From positions 3,224,001-3,288,000 of the forward strand of contig NC_046674.1 in NCBI RefSeq assembly GCF_003369915.1: a stretch of 64,000 nucleotides of DNA, given 5' to 3'. Of this stretch, positions 22,163-34,700 are shown one piece after another. The notes beneath the pieces are model-generated. The model had not been told where the DNA came from, searched no databases, and worked only from the letters and a program-made list of their open reading frames with translations. The DNA comes from Drosophila miranda (taxonomy: Eukaryota; Arthropoda; Insecta; Diptera; Drosophilidae). The number at the start of each line of letters is the position of its first letter. The first letter of the stretch is position 1. The position numbers and the translations under genes are program-made.

Positions 22163-23443
22163 TTTTCTATATTTTTGTTGGCTGCTATGATTGGCGTCCT
22201 CGTCTTCGCTGGCGTTTCTACTGCGGATGATTCGCGGGTTATTTCAGCGCTTTGTCTGCTTGCGTTTCCGTCCTAAATTGGGTTCATTTTTAATTTTGCA
22301 ATGTGCGGCGTGTAATATTATTAGCCTACCGTAAATTTAAATTTGATGTGAAAAAAATCACTTCGAAGTGGAGTGCTTGCTTTCTTTACTTCGTTTGCTA
22401 GACATCTGAATCAAAGGAAATTATTGGATGAGGAAACGATATTCCTTGATTTTGATATTCTGTCTACTTTTACTAGCTAGCTAGCACTCTCAGCATTAAA
22501 AATATATTTTTTTCTGATAAACTAATTAATTTCACACAAGACTAGCTAGATTTATGTTCTCAATTTTATATAATTATTTATTGAATAAGGCTTAAACAAA
22601 AAAGATCAACTACAATTTCCAGAAAAATAATTTCTTTTACATGGTAACGACACTCTAACTACTAATTTGCTACAAATTAACTACAATTGTATGTAATTAT
22701 TAAAGGAGACACCTGAAGGGGAAATGTGTAAGTTTGCTGACAAACTTGGCCGTTTTTTTTTCATACAAGCCCCATGGAAGCGCTAGTGTGAAAAACCTCC
22801 GCTATCCTCATTTTGAAATGATTTTGATGGCAAACGATCAGAAGTTCGATGCCGCTCACGAGTTAGTATTCGATGTGGCCTGACCCATGTTTCTAAATGT
22901 AATTTCTACACGATTTTTACATGATTGGATTAGCACATCGAAGTGAGTTCATAGCGCGTCTTAAAAAATACTGGAAAATACTGGAAAATACTATGAAAAG
23001 TATACAAATTTCAAGGTGTGTGAGTTAGACGTGGTGGCAAGACAATCAGCAATTAAATACTGTAATCGATAAAAGGTTTAAAATTAAACAAAACAAAACA
23101 TTGGTAAGCCAATGAATAGCGTAATTTTTGAAGCTATAGCTAACAACTAATGGTCTTTCACAGATGGGACACCATCATGGGACGTCATGTTCGATGTATG
23201 GTAAGTGATGTTATCTACCACGTTCATAAATAACAAATATATATTGATCAGCTTACCGATACAATCGGCGCAAGTCCAACAAGTTGCAAGGTGTGTGATA
23301 TAGAAAGGGAAATATACCAACAAAATATGTAGTTCGATAGCTTCGATGTGTTGGTAAGCGACAATAAACGAGGTCTGGCACTAGCAACGGCACATGTTGA
23401 ATTTGCAATACAATTTGTTTGAATTTAATCTTTTACCTAAGCG
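22163..23443. other. UbcE2M-DHPS divergent intergenic region
   Basis: AT-rich DNA with CTAGCTAG repeats near 22480 and a GGAAAATACT short tandem repeat near 22975. Between 23104 and 23300 are several donor-like (TGGTAAG) and acceptor-like sites bounding small open segments. These may be 5' UTR exons of DHPS or a small unrecognised gene. Confidence 0.4.
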
Positions 23444-24595
23444 ATGTCAGAAAGACCAGAAATAGCCGAAGATGCTGTGCTGAAGCGTAGCGAGCGCATT
23501 CCTGAGGGCACTCCCCAGGTTCAGGGCTATGATTTCAACCAGGGCGTTGATTACAGCAAGCTCTTTGAATCATATAAAAACACCGGATTCCAAGCCACAA
23601 ATCTCTGCCTGGCTATGCAAGAGATTAATAAAATGGTGAGCGCAATTGAATCCCTGACAGTCGACAACTCAAGCACTAAACACTGACAGCTTGATTGCAG
23701 GGCTCAACCGCTGGATGCAGAGCAGGAGGACCTCCATGAATCAGACGACTTCATTCGGCGTCGGAGCAATTGCACTATATTTTTGGGCTACACCTCCAAC
23801 CTGGTATCGTCCGGAATGAGAGAGACGATACGTTTCCTTGCCGAGCATCGGATGATCGACTGCATTGTAACCACCGCTGGTGGCGTGGAGGAGGATTTCA
23901 TAAAATGCCTTGCCCCCACATTCATGGGTTCCTTCGACCTCAACGGACGGGAGTTGCGCGACCGGGGAATCAATCGCATTGGCAATCTGCTGGTCCCCAA
24001 CGACAATTACTGCAAGTTTGAGGACTGGTTAATGCCACTGCTCGATGAAATGCTCGAAGAGCAGCGCGCCAAGGGCAAGGTGTGGTCTCCATCTCGCATC
24101 ATCAATCGACTGGGCGAAAGGATTGCGGATCCCAGGTCGATCTACTACTGGACAGCCAAGAATCAAATTCCCGTCTTCTGTCCGGCACTAACAGATGGCA
24201 GTCTTGGTGATATGATGTACTTCCACTCGTTCCGTCAGCCTGGCCTGGTCGTGGATATAATCTCCGATCTGCGACGCCTCAACACAATGTCCGTCAAGGC
24301 CGTCAACAGTGGCATGATCATCGTGGGTGGCGGTGTCACCAAGCATCACATCTGCAATGCAAATTTGATGCGAAATGGCGCCGACTTCTCGGTGTTCATC
24401 AACACCGCTTCGGAATTCGATGGCAGCGACAGTGGCGCCCGTCCAGACGAGGCAATATCTTGGGGTAAGATACGCAAAGATGCTACGCCTGTTAAGGTGT
24501 ACGCCGAGGCCAGTTTGGTCTTCCCCCTCATTGTGGCCGAAACCTTTGCCAAGCGGCATTTTTTCAAGAAAAATGTTGACTCTCCCCCAGTGTAA
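23444..24595 (+). CDS. DHPS: Deoxyhypusine synthase
   Basis: This NAD-dependent enzyme transfers the aminobutyl group of spermidine to one lysine of eIF5A, the first step of hypusine formation. Exons 23444..23635 and 23690..24595 give 365 aa (human 369). I placed the acceptor at the first CAG (23689), giving a 54-bp intron, because this keeps the frame and aligns with the human protein ([17 protein letters not shown]). The later CAG would shift it. Family motifs are [63 protein letters not shown], and EAISWGKIR with the active-site Lys324. AATAAA overlaps the stop codon (24595-24600). Confidence 0.96.
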
Positions 24596-24641
24596 ATAAA
24601 TGTTTATGTAGGGAAAAAGTAATGGACACGTATGTAACTTA

Positions 24642-24907
24642 TTAACTTGTAACTTGTGTCCTGCGCCCACCCGCCAAGTAACACTTAAATTGCCAATATA
24701 TCTGTGGGGCGCAGCGTACAAGCCAGAGGCCATTTATATTTTCCACTGTACCGTCTGGCTTGCGCGAGTAAAAAGCCCCCTCTGGACCAACATCGGACGA
24801 TTCGTTACATGAATTATGCATACATCTGTGAAACATTAAAATTAAATTTAAAAATGCATTAAATTAAAACTGTACCGGAAAACACCATCACCACCACTCT
24901 TCTTCAT
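24642..24907 (-). CDS. Unrecognised small two-exon ORF, 71 aa
   Basis: Exons 24907..24876 and 24825..24642 are separated by a very AT-rich 50-bp intron that starts GTACAG and ends TTTCACAG, like a typical short fly intron. The join keeps one frame of 71 codons (MKKSGGDGVFRCMHNSC..., later WLVRCAPQIYWQFKCYL). Four cysteines and aromatic residues look protein-like, but I recognise no family. The same frame is open upstream for about 90 codons to 25216, broken only by one TGA, so this may be the end of a larger gene, a pseudogene or a read-through case. It is convergent with DHPS. Confidence 0.4.
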
Positions 24908-26105
24908 CAGCGATCTTTCACGGTAGATCGGGCGTTTTCAGCCTAGTTTTTTGAAAGTTTGAAATCCTTTCCAGACGTCCTTGCCAGATTCACGTGGAGC
25001 CTGGCAAGGTGCTTCACTCCAGAAGTAAACCGTCCCAAGCAAAGTTGTCATTGGCAGCAGGAGAAAACCATTAAGCGTCGTTGGAGATGTTGCAGAATGT
25101 GATAAAGACAAGAAGCCTTTCATTTTAGACTCTAGTGGGTAATAATTTGTTATGTAGGGGCCGGATAGTTTGTAGAGTGCCGCTAAAATGCAACTTTTGT
25201 TTGCCCGTGTCCACAATCAGCAGTAAGATTGTGGTCGCAGATGTTTACTTTATCGTCTGGTGTGTCCTTAATTGTTTGGACTGGCGGTACACATAAATGC
25301 TTTACCACCGCGACTTTGCATTTGTAGTCTTGCGCTTGATGGTCGGTTCGGAAATTGTTGGAGGACCAAACAATGCAGTCGCATGAGCCCATAAAATTAG
25401 TCGTTTATTTTGTGACCACTAATGTAAGAGTTTGGCTGGGCTTCCCCGTCACTTACTCAAATCTTTCCCCTTTTTTTTTTCTCCTCTATATAGTATGGCC
25501 TGGAACTTTGACTGGTGTCTGTGCGCATCATTAAAGCCAAGGGGGAAACTTTTTTTCGCACACTTTCTTTTTTGTTCTCTCTGTGCCTCTGGCCCTGCCA
25601 CTGTACTGTCCTGTCCCCCCTCTGCCAATTGCATCGACAGTGGGTGCTACATATTTCAGCGATTTTCATGCAGCAGACGCAAGGGAAGGAGGAGAAATTT
25701 TTTGGCAACTTTTTCACAACTGCTTGGAAGTTTTTTCCCGGTTTTTTACCCTCCATTTTAAATGAACGTGGGGCACAGGGTGTGCGAGCATATAATATAG
25801 CAACCAATGTGTGTTCTATCAAATTTCTGAAATGTATATACAGGATACAGTTTTAGTTGCACTTGTGCTTCTGCACTCTGCATAACTTTGGTCATCGATT
25901 AACACAAATTTATGTTATCTGGCAGGGGAATCAATTGCAGACAGAGGACCATTATCGGCAGACGACCACTGCTAAGAAAGTTCTTAACTGCATCCACACA
26001 CACACACACATTGGCTGTCCCTCTTCAACAAACTCTCACTTAAAAACTAATTACGAACAAAGCTGTTGCTGCAAGTCGTTTTGTTCTCCTTGCGGCTAGC
26101 AGGAC
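24908..26105. other. Gene-poor stretch
   Basis: Non-coding apart from possible upstream extensions of the small minus-strand ORF (a Cys-containing frame at 25183-25392 could be a further exon but is unproven). It contains a short (CA)n near 26000. Nothing else was recognised. Confidence 0.4.
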
Positions 26106-26633
26106 AGGCTGAGGCGGCAGCTAAGTGCGTAGATTTTTACCAGAACCAGTACCAGTGTGGCTGCCAAGCTAGTCCCTCCCTCCGCGATTACTAGGAAATT
26201 AAAACTACATTAAAACTTCTGCAGTTGACAGAGCAAGAAGAAAGAAAGCATCCGCCGTCCAACAGGATTTCCTCAGGCTGCTGGACTCGCTCGTGGGTTC
26301 GTCACATCACCACTGGGGCTTGCCTCAATATCGCATCGGGTACAGTTGCTATAATTAATGGCTGTTCCCTCCATGGTATCCGAAGTGGCGCCTGCATTCT
26401 GGTCGTTTCCATGGAAATGTGTGCACTGGGCCGCAGTAAAAAAGCATTCACAGGTTATTTGCTCGGATGACGCGAACGACCGCGCTCCTCAGCATAATAT
26501 GTTTGCAGGACGTCTCCGGTCGGAGACTGGGATCGCCCGACGCAACTCCAGCTCCCGACGTTCCAGATGCACGCTACCCTGTTCCGGCTCCTGGCGTCTT
26601 CTGAGTTGGTGCGCTCTTTCTTGCATCATGAGA
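26106..26633 (-). pseudogene. Degenerate tandem copy of the 3' end of the neighbouring 593-aa gene
   Basis: The segment matches about 26634-27300 in order, for example the shared AACCAGTACCAGTGTGGC, GTTGACAGAGCAAGA and AATATCGCATCGGG blocks, with internal deletions and frame loss. In the second unit an extra roughly 85 bp is present. It is therefore a duplicated, decayed last part of the gene on the minus strand. Confidence 0.6.
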
Positions 26634-26926
26634 AGGCTGAGGAAGCACTAAGTGCGTAGATTTTCCAGATTTGCCAGAACCAGTACCAGTGTGGCTGCCA
26701 AGTAAGTCCCCTCCTCCCGTGATTACTAGAAAATTAAAACTACATTAAAACTTCTGCAGTTGACAGAGCAAGAGGAAAGAAAGCAAACGATGGGGCGTTT
26801 AAGGAATTGTTTATTTATTCTAATGTGTGCTCGCCATGCCACTAGTGGGTAGAGTAGATGCTAGAGTGGCTCCGCCATCCAACAGGACTTCTTCAGGCTG
26901 GTCGACTCGCTCGTGGGCTCGTCACG

Positions 26927-28708
26927 TCACCACTGGTGTTTGAGTTGGGACTCGTCGCATACCGACGGCATATCTTGAGGCTCGACTCCTTGATCGCGTT
27001 GGAGAAACTCAACGCTGTTGAAAGTCGCTGCCGATCCCCCAATATCGCATCGGGGACAGTTATAGTTTATGGCTGTACCATCCAAGGGAACCGAAGTGGC
27101 GCCTCCATTCAGGTCGTTGGTCTGGAAATGTGTGCACTGGACACCAGGTAAAGAATTATGCATAGGGTAATTGCCCGGATGACGTGGGTGACCGCGCTCC
27201 TCAGCAAAACGTGTTTGTCGCCCGTCTCCGGTCGGATACTGAGCTCGCCCGTGGTTCAGATTCTGGGATCGCCCGACCTCATTCTGTATCATAGCGGCCT
27301 CATGACGACGCAACTCCTGCTCCCGACGATCAAGCTCAGCGCTAAACTGTTCCAGCTCCTGTCGTCTTCTAGTTTGGTTGGCTCGCTCCTTCAAAATGGC
27401 ATTTTCTTCAGTCTTGAACGATTCCCCAGCACTGTCAATCATTTGGTTGACTACCATACCCAATCTGCGATCTAGCTCCGGAATATTCCTTCGGATTTCC
27501 GGGTCTTGCGCGGTCAATGGGCGTAGGCAGAGTGAAAAGAAGCCTAGCTTATCCTCGCTTCCTCTCCACTGTTCCAAACGTCCAATGGCTTGCAGTGAAA
27601 GGTTCCAGACATCTTCGACCAGGTTGTTCTGGACCTGATGGGGCGGTTGGACCTGCTGGTGTTGCAGGTGCTGCTCGATCGGATGGTTTTCCGGGTGGTG
27701 CGGGTGCTGCTCGATCGGATGATTTTGCGGGTGGTGCAGGTCCTGCTCGAGTGGACGGTTTTGCGGGTGGTGCAGGTGCTGCTCGCTGGGATGGTTTTGC
27801 GGGTGGTGCAGGTGCTGCTCGATCGGATGGTTTTGCGGGTGGTGCTGGAGCTGCTGGTGCTGCTCGATTGGGTGGTTTTGCGGGTGGTGCTGGGGCTGCT
27901 CGCTCGGTTGGTTCGGCGGGTGGTGCGGCTGCTGCTCGCTCGGATGGTTCTGCGGGTGGTGCGGCTGCTGCTCGATTTTTGCTCGGTTTTGGTGCGGTAC
28001 CAGCAGGTATTGCTGATTCTGCTGGTTCGGATGGTTATGCTGGATTACATTGTTTTGTTGGTGTGACTGGATTGGATGGTGCGTGTTCGGTTGGTTCGGT
28101 TGGTTCGGTTGGTTCGGTTGCTGCATTTGTAAATTGTATTGCGGCCTGTGCCCCATGGGGACGGCTCGGTAACTGAAAGGCAGTCCAGCCCTCATCTGAT
28201 TCAGCAGCACTTGGTTTGCCTGTCTCACGCTTTGTAGGATAGACGGGGCTTCCGTGTCGGGCACGACCGTTCGGCTTGGAGAAGCCCAAGTAATACCCCC
28301 ACCAGAATTGCCGGCATTGGCTTGTACGTCCGTTTGTGTACCATCGACACCATCCACTGTTGGTGTACCAGCGCCACTATCCGCTTGGTCATTGCCGCGC
28401 GACTCCATCTTCTCGGCCAAATCGCCGTCATACTCGGCCAGCACCATCTGCATGCTTAACTGCATGTTGTCCATGTTTAGGAATGGCTCGCTCAGACGTC
28501 CCATATCTTTCAGCTGTCCGTACATCAACAACATCAGGCAGTTGCGAGCGTACTTGTCGTTCTTGCAGGCCCGTTTGAAGTGGCGCAGCCACTTCTGCGT
28601 GAGCACGTGCTCGTTCTTGGTAATCTGATCCCCAAGCAATTGGGCCAGCATACGCGTCTGTGAGGCAAAGTGCTGGTCCAGGGCTTTTTCGTTTAGGGTA
28701 GACGTCAT
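26927..28708 (-). CDS. Uncharacterised 593-aa protein with N-terminal helical domain and His/Pro/Gln-rich repeats
   Basis: A single long exon encodes 593 aa. Residues 1-95 form a helical domain (KWLRHFKRA, ARNCLMLLMYGQL, then LAEYDGD), possibly DUF4485-like; that name is my guess. Residues of about 200-360 are Gln/Asn/His/Pro-rich, with a 36-bp tandem repeat coding HHPQNHPIEQHL-type units. Residues of about 365-500 form a second conserved helical region (RLEQW, DRRLGMVV) ending in a coiled coil rich in Glu/Arg/Gln. The N- and C-terminal domains recur in the 909-aa protein at 37219-39948, so the two are paralogs. The repeat phasing also leaves antisense frames open, which I regard as shadows. 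There is no signal peptide. Function unknown. Confidence 0.75.
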   Translation of the reverse strand: MTSTLNEKALDQHFASQTRMLAQLLGDQITKNEHVLTQKWLRHFKRACKNDKYARNCLMLLMYGQLKDMGRLSEPFLNMDNMQLSMQMVLAEYDGDLAEKMESRGNDQADSGAGTPTVDGVDGTQTDVQANAGNSGGGITWASPSRTVVPDTEAPSILQSVRQANQVLLNQMRAGLPFSYRAVPMGHRPQYNLQMQQPNQPNQPNQPNTHHPIQSHQQNNVIQHNHPNQQNQQYLLVPHQNRAKIEQQPHHPQNHPSEQQPHHPPNQPSEQPQHHPQNHPIEQHQQLQHHPQNHPIEQHLHHPQNHPSEQHLHHPQNRPLEQDLHHPQNHPIEQHPHHPENHPIEQHLQHQQVQPPHQVQNNLVEDVWNLSLQAIGRLEQWRGSEDKLGFFSLCLRPLTAQDPEIRRNIPELDRRLGMVVNQMIDSAGESFKTEENAILKERANQTRRRQELEQFSAELDRREQELRRHEAAMIQNEVGRSQNLNHGRAQYPTGDGRQTRFAEERGHPRHPGNYPMHNSLPGVQCTHFQTNDLNGGATSVPLDGTAINYNCPRCDIGGSAATFNSVEFLQRDQGVEPQDMPSVCDESQLKHQW

Positions 28709-31700
28709 CTCGGCCAGCCAAAAATAGTTTAGTTTTAGAAAATGTGAAAACCGGAATAATTTGGAAATTTGTGGAAAGTAAGTTTTTGAATACTGGAATC
28801 TAGATTTGGAAAAACACAGAATTTTTTTTTGGTGCTATTAAAAATGTTGAATCGGAATCAAATTTTAGAGTTGATCTGAAACGTATGAAGGTTGCGAACA
28901 CACTGAACGGAACTAATTTTATGTGAGGGTACATGAAAATGCCTACACCCAAAGGCCTACTATTGATCTGAAAAAGAGAGATTTTTTCATCGGTGGACTT
29001 TTGTTTTAGTCGAACTTCAGGAAGCTCACTATTTCTGGCCAATACGAACTAGGCCAATTGTCTTTTTCCAATTGTACTTTTCCACTTTCCACTTCCACTG
29101 TCAGCTTCTGTAGGGCACCTCTGGAGAGTTCGAGCTTTTACCACTAGTTTCTAAGAAGAAAATTGCCATGACTTCTTGAACTTCTTCAACGGACTCACCT
29201 CCTGATTTCATGTCGTTAACATATAAATCGCGCAACACGACTTTGGACCCCAATGGATTATGTGACTGTATTCAGCTTAAAAACTTGGATGTCGTTATTG
29301 GGGAGGTGACGCCACAAGATAAACTGCTACAGAGAATCTGGCTCTGCCACCCGCACACATCGGTACATCTGGCAGATATGATATCTCCGGTAATTCCAAT
29401 TGGAAATGTACGAGATCGAATAATTGTGCTGAAAAGCCTTGCCTAAATTATGAGCTTCTTCAACGAGAACCCAGAGGAAGCCATCAAATGCGAACCTCAC
29501 CTTGGTAGACGAACACGAATCGGCTAACAAGCTTACAGTTCGAGCTCTTCACAATGAAGTTCTTCAGCGGACATCGTTGATTTTGGCTCGAAGACATGTT
29601 CTACTTCCCAGAACTGACACTCCCGCTCATCTAACTGGACAACAGGGGCAGGCTCCTGCAATGATCCTGGCGATGCAATGAAGGACGATGACTTGCTGCG
29701 GCTACTGCGGCTGACTGGATACGGGTACTGGCATATAATGGAGAAGCGTATGGCGCTTTGATGGGGAAGTACGACAGGGACCTGATCGAACTAGGAGTGA
29801 GCATTCGATTTACGAGCGCTGGTCAGCTCAAAGAGCTTGTTGCGAACGGCTCACCCGAACACCAACTGTTGTGGTAGGTCTTGGTCGGCGCTTCCGAATA
29901 TGTCCCGGCTATGGCTTTGCCATCAGCAGCAGAGGGGTACGCATTTTTCGCACCTTAATGGCATAAATACCGCAAATACTTGCAGGAATCTCATGCCCAT
30001 GCCCTCGCTCCCTCATACGGTTCTTCCCACTCTTCCGCTCTTCTATCCCACTCTGGCAGCCTTATTAATTCCTTGACTGCTGCTTTGGTATTTTTTGCTC
30101 TGTTGGCGCCTTTCTCCTTTCCACTCATAAATTGCGCAAATTCCTCTTGTGGAGCGTGAAAGAAAAATAAAAGAGCGATGGGGTGGGGTAGTGGAAGGGG
30201 CCTGATTTGATGGTGTGGTCACATCTAATTTCACTGCATGTCTTTTGCACGCTTATTAAAGTATAAATCATTTGACGACTCCTTCTCACCCTCTCACCCT
30301 AACACCCTCTCTCTATCCACTCTCCACTCTCTCCTCTATTCGCCTGGTGCTGCAAAGTGACCAACAAATACGTCATAGAGGAGAAACTGTCATCAACCGA
30401 AAAATAGCCAGCGGGAAAGTTGTGAGACGCGGCAAGGGCCGCTGATCAATATTTATACTCGATATCGACTCGGCTATTGATGCTGAACGCGGAAATACGG
30501 AGACGTCTAACTGAACAACAAAACTAATGCTCTCCCTATACTTTTTCAGAATCGGATATAAAAATGACCAAGAGAGGCCGAAGCCGTTGCCGTTGATACC
30601 CTTGTGCGACTCATCGTTCTTATGACAGCTGGTATATGATTTCCGTATTAGGAAAACACTTCAAGTACTTGCTGTCAAGTACTAGGTACTCTCTGTAAAA
30701 GTACAAAAATGGGAGAAAAGAAAGAGGAATTGAAAGTAAGGAAAACATAATGAGGACCGGAAGGAGTGGGGCAGAATCCGGAGAGGGAGTCGAACAGCAG
30801 CACTAGCCGTAGCCGTGGCTGTAGCCGCAGCCAAAGGTAATGTCGGCACTGCCCCAGATGGTTAGCCAAAGTACATTATAGTCCTTGGTCGGCTGCAAGC
30901 TGGCATGGCTTGGCTTGGCTGCAACAAATGTAGCAGAAAACCGCAGCCGAGAGTAGTGCAATTAAATACAGGAAATAATGGCCACCACAGAAGAGCAGGA
31001 GCATCAGCAGGGGTGGTCCCTGTGTGTGTGTGGCACACAGGAAACGACAGGATGCAGGAAACATGCACAGCATCTTGGCCAGCAGCAGTAGCAGCATCAG
31101 AGAAGAGGCGAAAAGGCAGGCCAACAGTTTTGAGGCGGAAAGAAATGGCCAGCTTTCAGCCAGACAGAAGCCGGTGGACGCTTTCCGTAGATGGGCGCTC
31201 TCAAGGGTTTTGGCATTCACTGATTGCTGGGCTCTCAAACTAATCATCCAAAGCTAATGACTGTCCACAAATCCCTTTAAGAGTTCCTCTTTTGTCCAAG
31301 TTGCTCGCATACTGTGCTCTATGACCTATGTTTAATAGAATAGAATATTTGGCTTCATAATGTAGCGCATTCTCATCGGAGCTTCTACGCACACCATGGG
31401 AATATCCATCACAGATCTAACCATACACAGACAACATTTGGCTGGGGTTTTCTCTGGCCAGAACTTTGCGTCTCAAAAGGACATCATCTCATCGAATATG
31501 GTTTTGTGGGTTGTCTGTGTGTGCGTGTGTGCGTTTGTGGGGGTGGTGGAAATATTTTATAATTCAATTTTCTATTGGAAGCTTTGAATACAGTATATCG
31601 TATCGTATCGTATAGTACATACATGTGCCAGACTCTAATTGAATTCAATATGCACTTAAGCGGCATCCGTTCATAATGAAATTTCGCAACAAAATTGTAG

Positions 31701-34700
31701 ACGAAAGTGTGGCCTGGACAAAAGAGTGTCGACAAATATTGTGTTGCCATGCTAATGCAAAGTTCTGCTTCAATATATATTTCACTTTTCCATTGCACCA
31801 TAAATAATATGGCAAAGAGGTGGAGGATGAGGAGGTGGAGGAGGAGGAGGAGGAACGGAGCAGGCCAGGAAGCGGAGTCCAGGCAACAGAGAAATTGAAA
31901 TTAAATTGCCATTCGACTGAAGGAATCCCCATTGCCAGTCAAAGCAAACTCTGAGCTCTGCAAAACCATATTCTCAGGCCAGATATATTATTTTCTTTTT
32001 GTATTCTCCATTCCATTCCATTCTATTCCGTTCTATTCTGTTTTATTTCATTTGATGTTTTATTTTGCACTCGGGCAAATAATCGATTGTCAGTCAGGAC
32101 CAACAGGCGCTCAATTTGACTTTCAATTGGAATGTTAGCTAAAGTATGAGCAGATGCTTCAATATTGCACATAGCATTGGATATAAGTTCCGACACAGGG
32201 AGAAAACGTATCCAGAATGAGGCGTGAAAGCCATACGATTTTCATTCAGACTTCATGCACTTCTCTCAGTGTGTGAAAAATTCCTTAGGATTGAGTTCGC
32301 CTGGAGTTTTATTGATTGATTTGCAATGCCCATGGCCCATAGCCCAGGCATCAGGCACAGGCACAGGCACAGGCACAAGAACCAGCAACAGCTTCTGGCT
32401 TCTGCTGATGATGGAGCAACAGCTTCTTCTGCCTTCAGTCATTGGGCGTCACGTTGCGTATGCTTAATATTGTTATGCTGCTTCCATCCGCTTCTTTGCT
32501 TCTCGAAACTTTCCCCAAGAAATTCAATGATCAAGTGTACATTTTAATGAAGCACTCTGTAGTATGTACATACTAATATCTAGTATCTAGACATGTACCT
32601 AAATATATGTATATAAATAAAAATTGTACACAGAAATCAACTCTATTGCATGCCAATTTCCGGAGAAAAGTATGTATGTACATATGTATATTCGCATCGG
32701 AAGAGGGTAGGAATGGCTTTTGGGTAGTTGAAACTTTTTTCATTAAAACTCTTGAGCTAGAGTGCCACCGGGCAGAGGGAGAGAGTGTTCCGGGGGCTTC
32801 TGTGCAGAAGCCCCATCTGGGCTAAGTGAGTGCAAAATGTTATTTTATTGTCAACAAGCTAAGTTACCCAAAAAATACACTCCAAAGATGAAGGAAGACC
32901 CATGCCCCCACAGCTGGAGGAATTGTCGTAGCTGATGTCAAAATTTATTTAATATGCTGCATAAACAAAAAGCAACAAGGACACGAACACGGACACGCTC
33001 ATAAACTCATTTACAAACAACTGCTCCCAAGGAATATTTTTTAATATTACCTCAAGGATTTCCTTGCCTCAACTCTCCATTCCCATTCCCATTCTATTTA
33101 TGAAAATAAAAATATTTCTGTATCGGCTTGGCCAACGCCCCACAACTTTTTTCATTAATTTAAAAACGTCTAGAGTATTGGCGTGTCTGGGGTGTAGGGC
33201 TCTGCACCCTAGTGATTAGTCCTCGGCAAATCACTTTCCACACTGAAAGCCATGCTGGAAATGACATTAAAAATGTTATTGTAACTTTTGGCACTCAACG
33301 TTCTGGCGGGGACAGAATTATTATCAACTTATGCTGTCGATTTTCGCCGGTTTGGGGAGCATCTGGTTAAATTTTCATTTTTAATTTAATTTTTAAATAA
33401 TTGAATTGATTAATAAAATATCAGAAGACGGAGATGAAAACTGTACAGAGGACAGAGAGCTAGAAGAGCGGAAAAATCGATGTAGCAGTTGTTTTTAGAA
33501 TAGCCATACTACGGTTTATGGTTACCAATTTATGGTTAAAGATTGTCTAAATTTCATCTGGAATTCGTGCATCCCACTATTCGCATTCCAACTGACCCAA
33601 AAAACAACGTTAGCCAAGAGGAGAGTAGAAGTATGGGGATGGAAAAACAACCAGAGATACCATGAATATGCATGGGGCATGTGCATATTGGTAATGGCAT
33701 TGCCAAGCCAACGAAAAGTTGCTTAAAAAATCATCAAAAAATTCGCATTAAGTGCAGGAGAGCTTTTTGGTTGAGGCAGATGCGTCAGCATCCGTTGGCT
33801 ACGTGTCCGCATCCGTATCCGAATCCACATCCACATCCAAATCTGTCATGCTCTTTGCTGCTGGTGCTGCGGTTAGAGAAAAAAACAAAAATGAATATGG
33901 AAAGAACAGATCTACTTGTAAAACCGCATTCAAAAAGCTGAAGCAAACACGGGAATGGAAGTGAGAGTGGGGATTGCTTAAAGCTTGAACTCAATATGTG
34001 CATTACTTTCGCTTTCCTGTGACACACAGGAGGGGCTGTGCTGGTCCCCTGCTCTACTGTGGTGGCGGGCCTACTTCTCTGCTTTGTCGTAGGCAATCTG
34101 TGACCCAAATCCCAGAGACCGACGCCTTAAAGCCTTAAGCAAACTGTGTCAGTTGGCAGCCACTCCACTCCGCCTGCTTTTCCGCTCAGCTCAGCTCCGC
34201 TCCGCTCCACTCCAGAACCACTACCTCTACCTCCACAACCACCTCCACCTCCACGTTCTGCCTCTACTCTCTCTTCTTTGCCTACTCTCGCATCAAAAAA
34301 CAAATATTGGCTCTTGCCGCAATAACCAGGTAAGCCCCATGCTAAGTTCTGCTCTATCATCGGGGGCCCCGGGTCTCCATTCTCCATAGAAAATGGGTCA
34401 CACTCCACGCTCCCACTCCCACCCATGCCATCGCGCTGTTATGGCAACTAAAGGATAGGCAAAATTATGGGCAAAACTTTGAGCCATTGTAATTGCGTCA
34501 CAGATATGACTTTAACCCTTTTGGCGGCATCAGCTCTCAAGGCATAGATTCTCTCTCACACACACCATATCGTGGGGCTTTGAAATTTTAATGGCATTTA
34601 AGTGAGTGTACAGGGGCGTGGCTGTCGCGCTTGAATTAACAAATTAATGCAAATGCTTTTTGAAATCATTCCACTCATCCGCATGCCTCAATCCTCCTGC

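Noticed and set aside
27517-28176. 219-aa Gly/Ala/Arg-rich frame on the plus strand, collagen-like
   Set aside because: It is the antisense of the 36-bp repeat in the 593-aa gene; open frames arise from the repeat phase.
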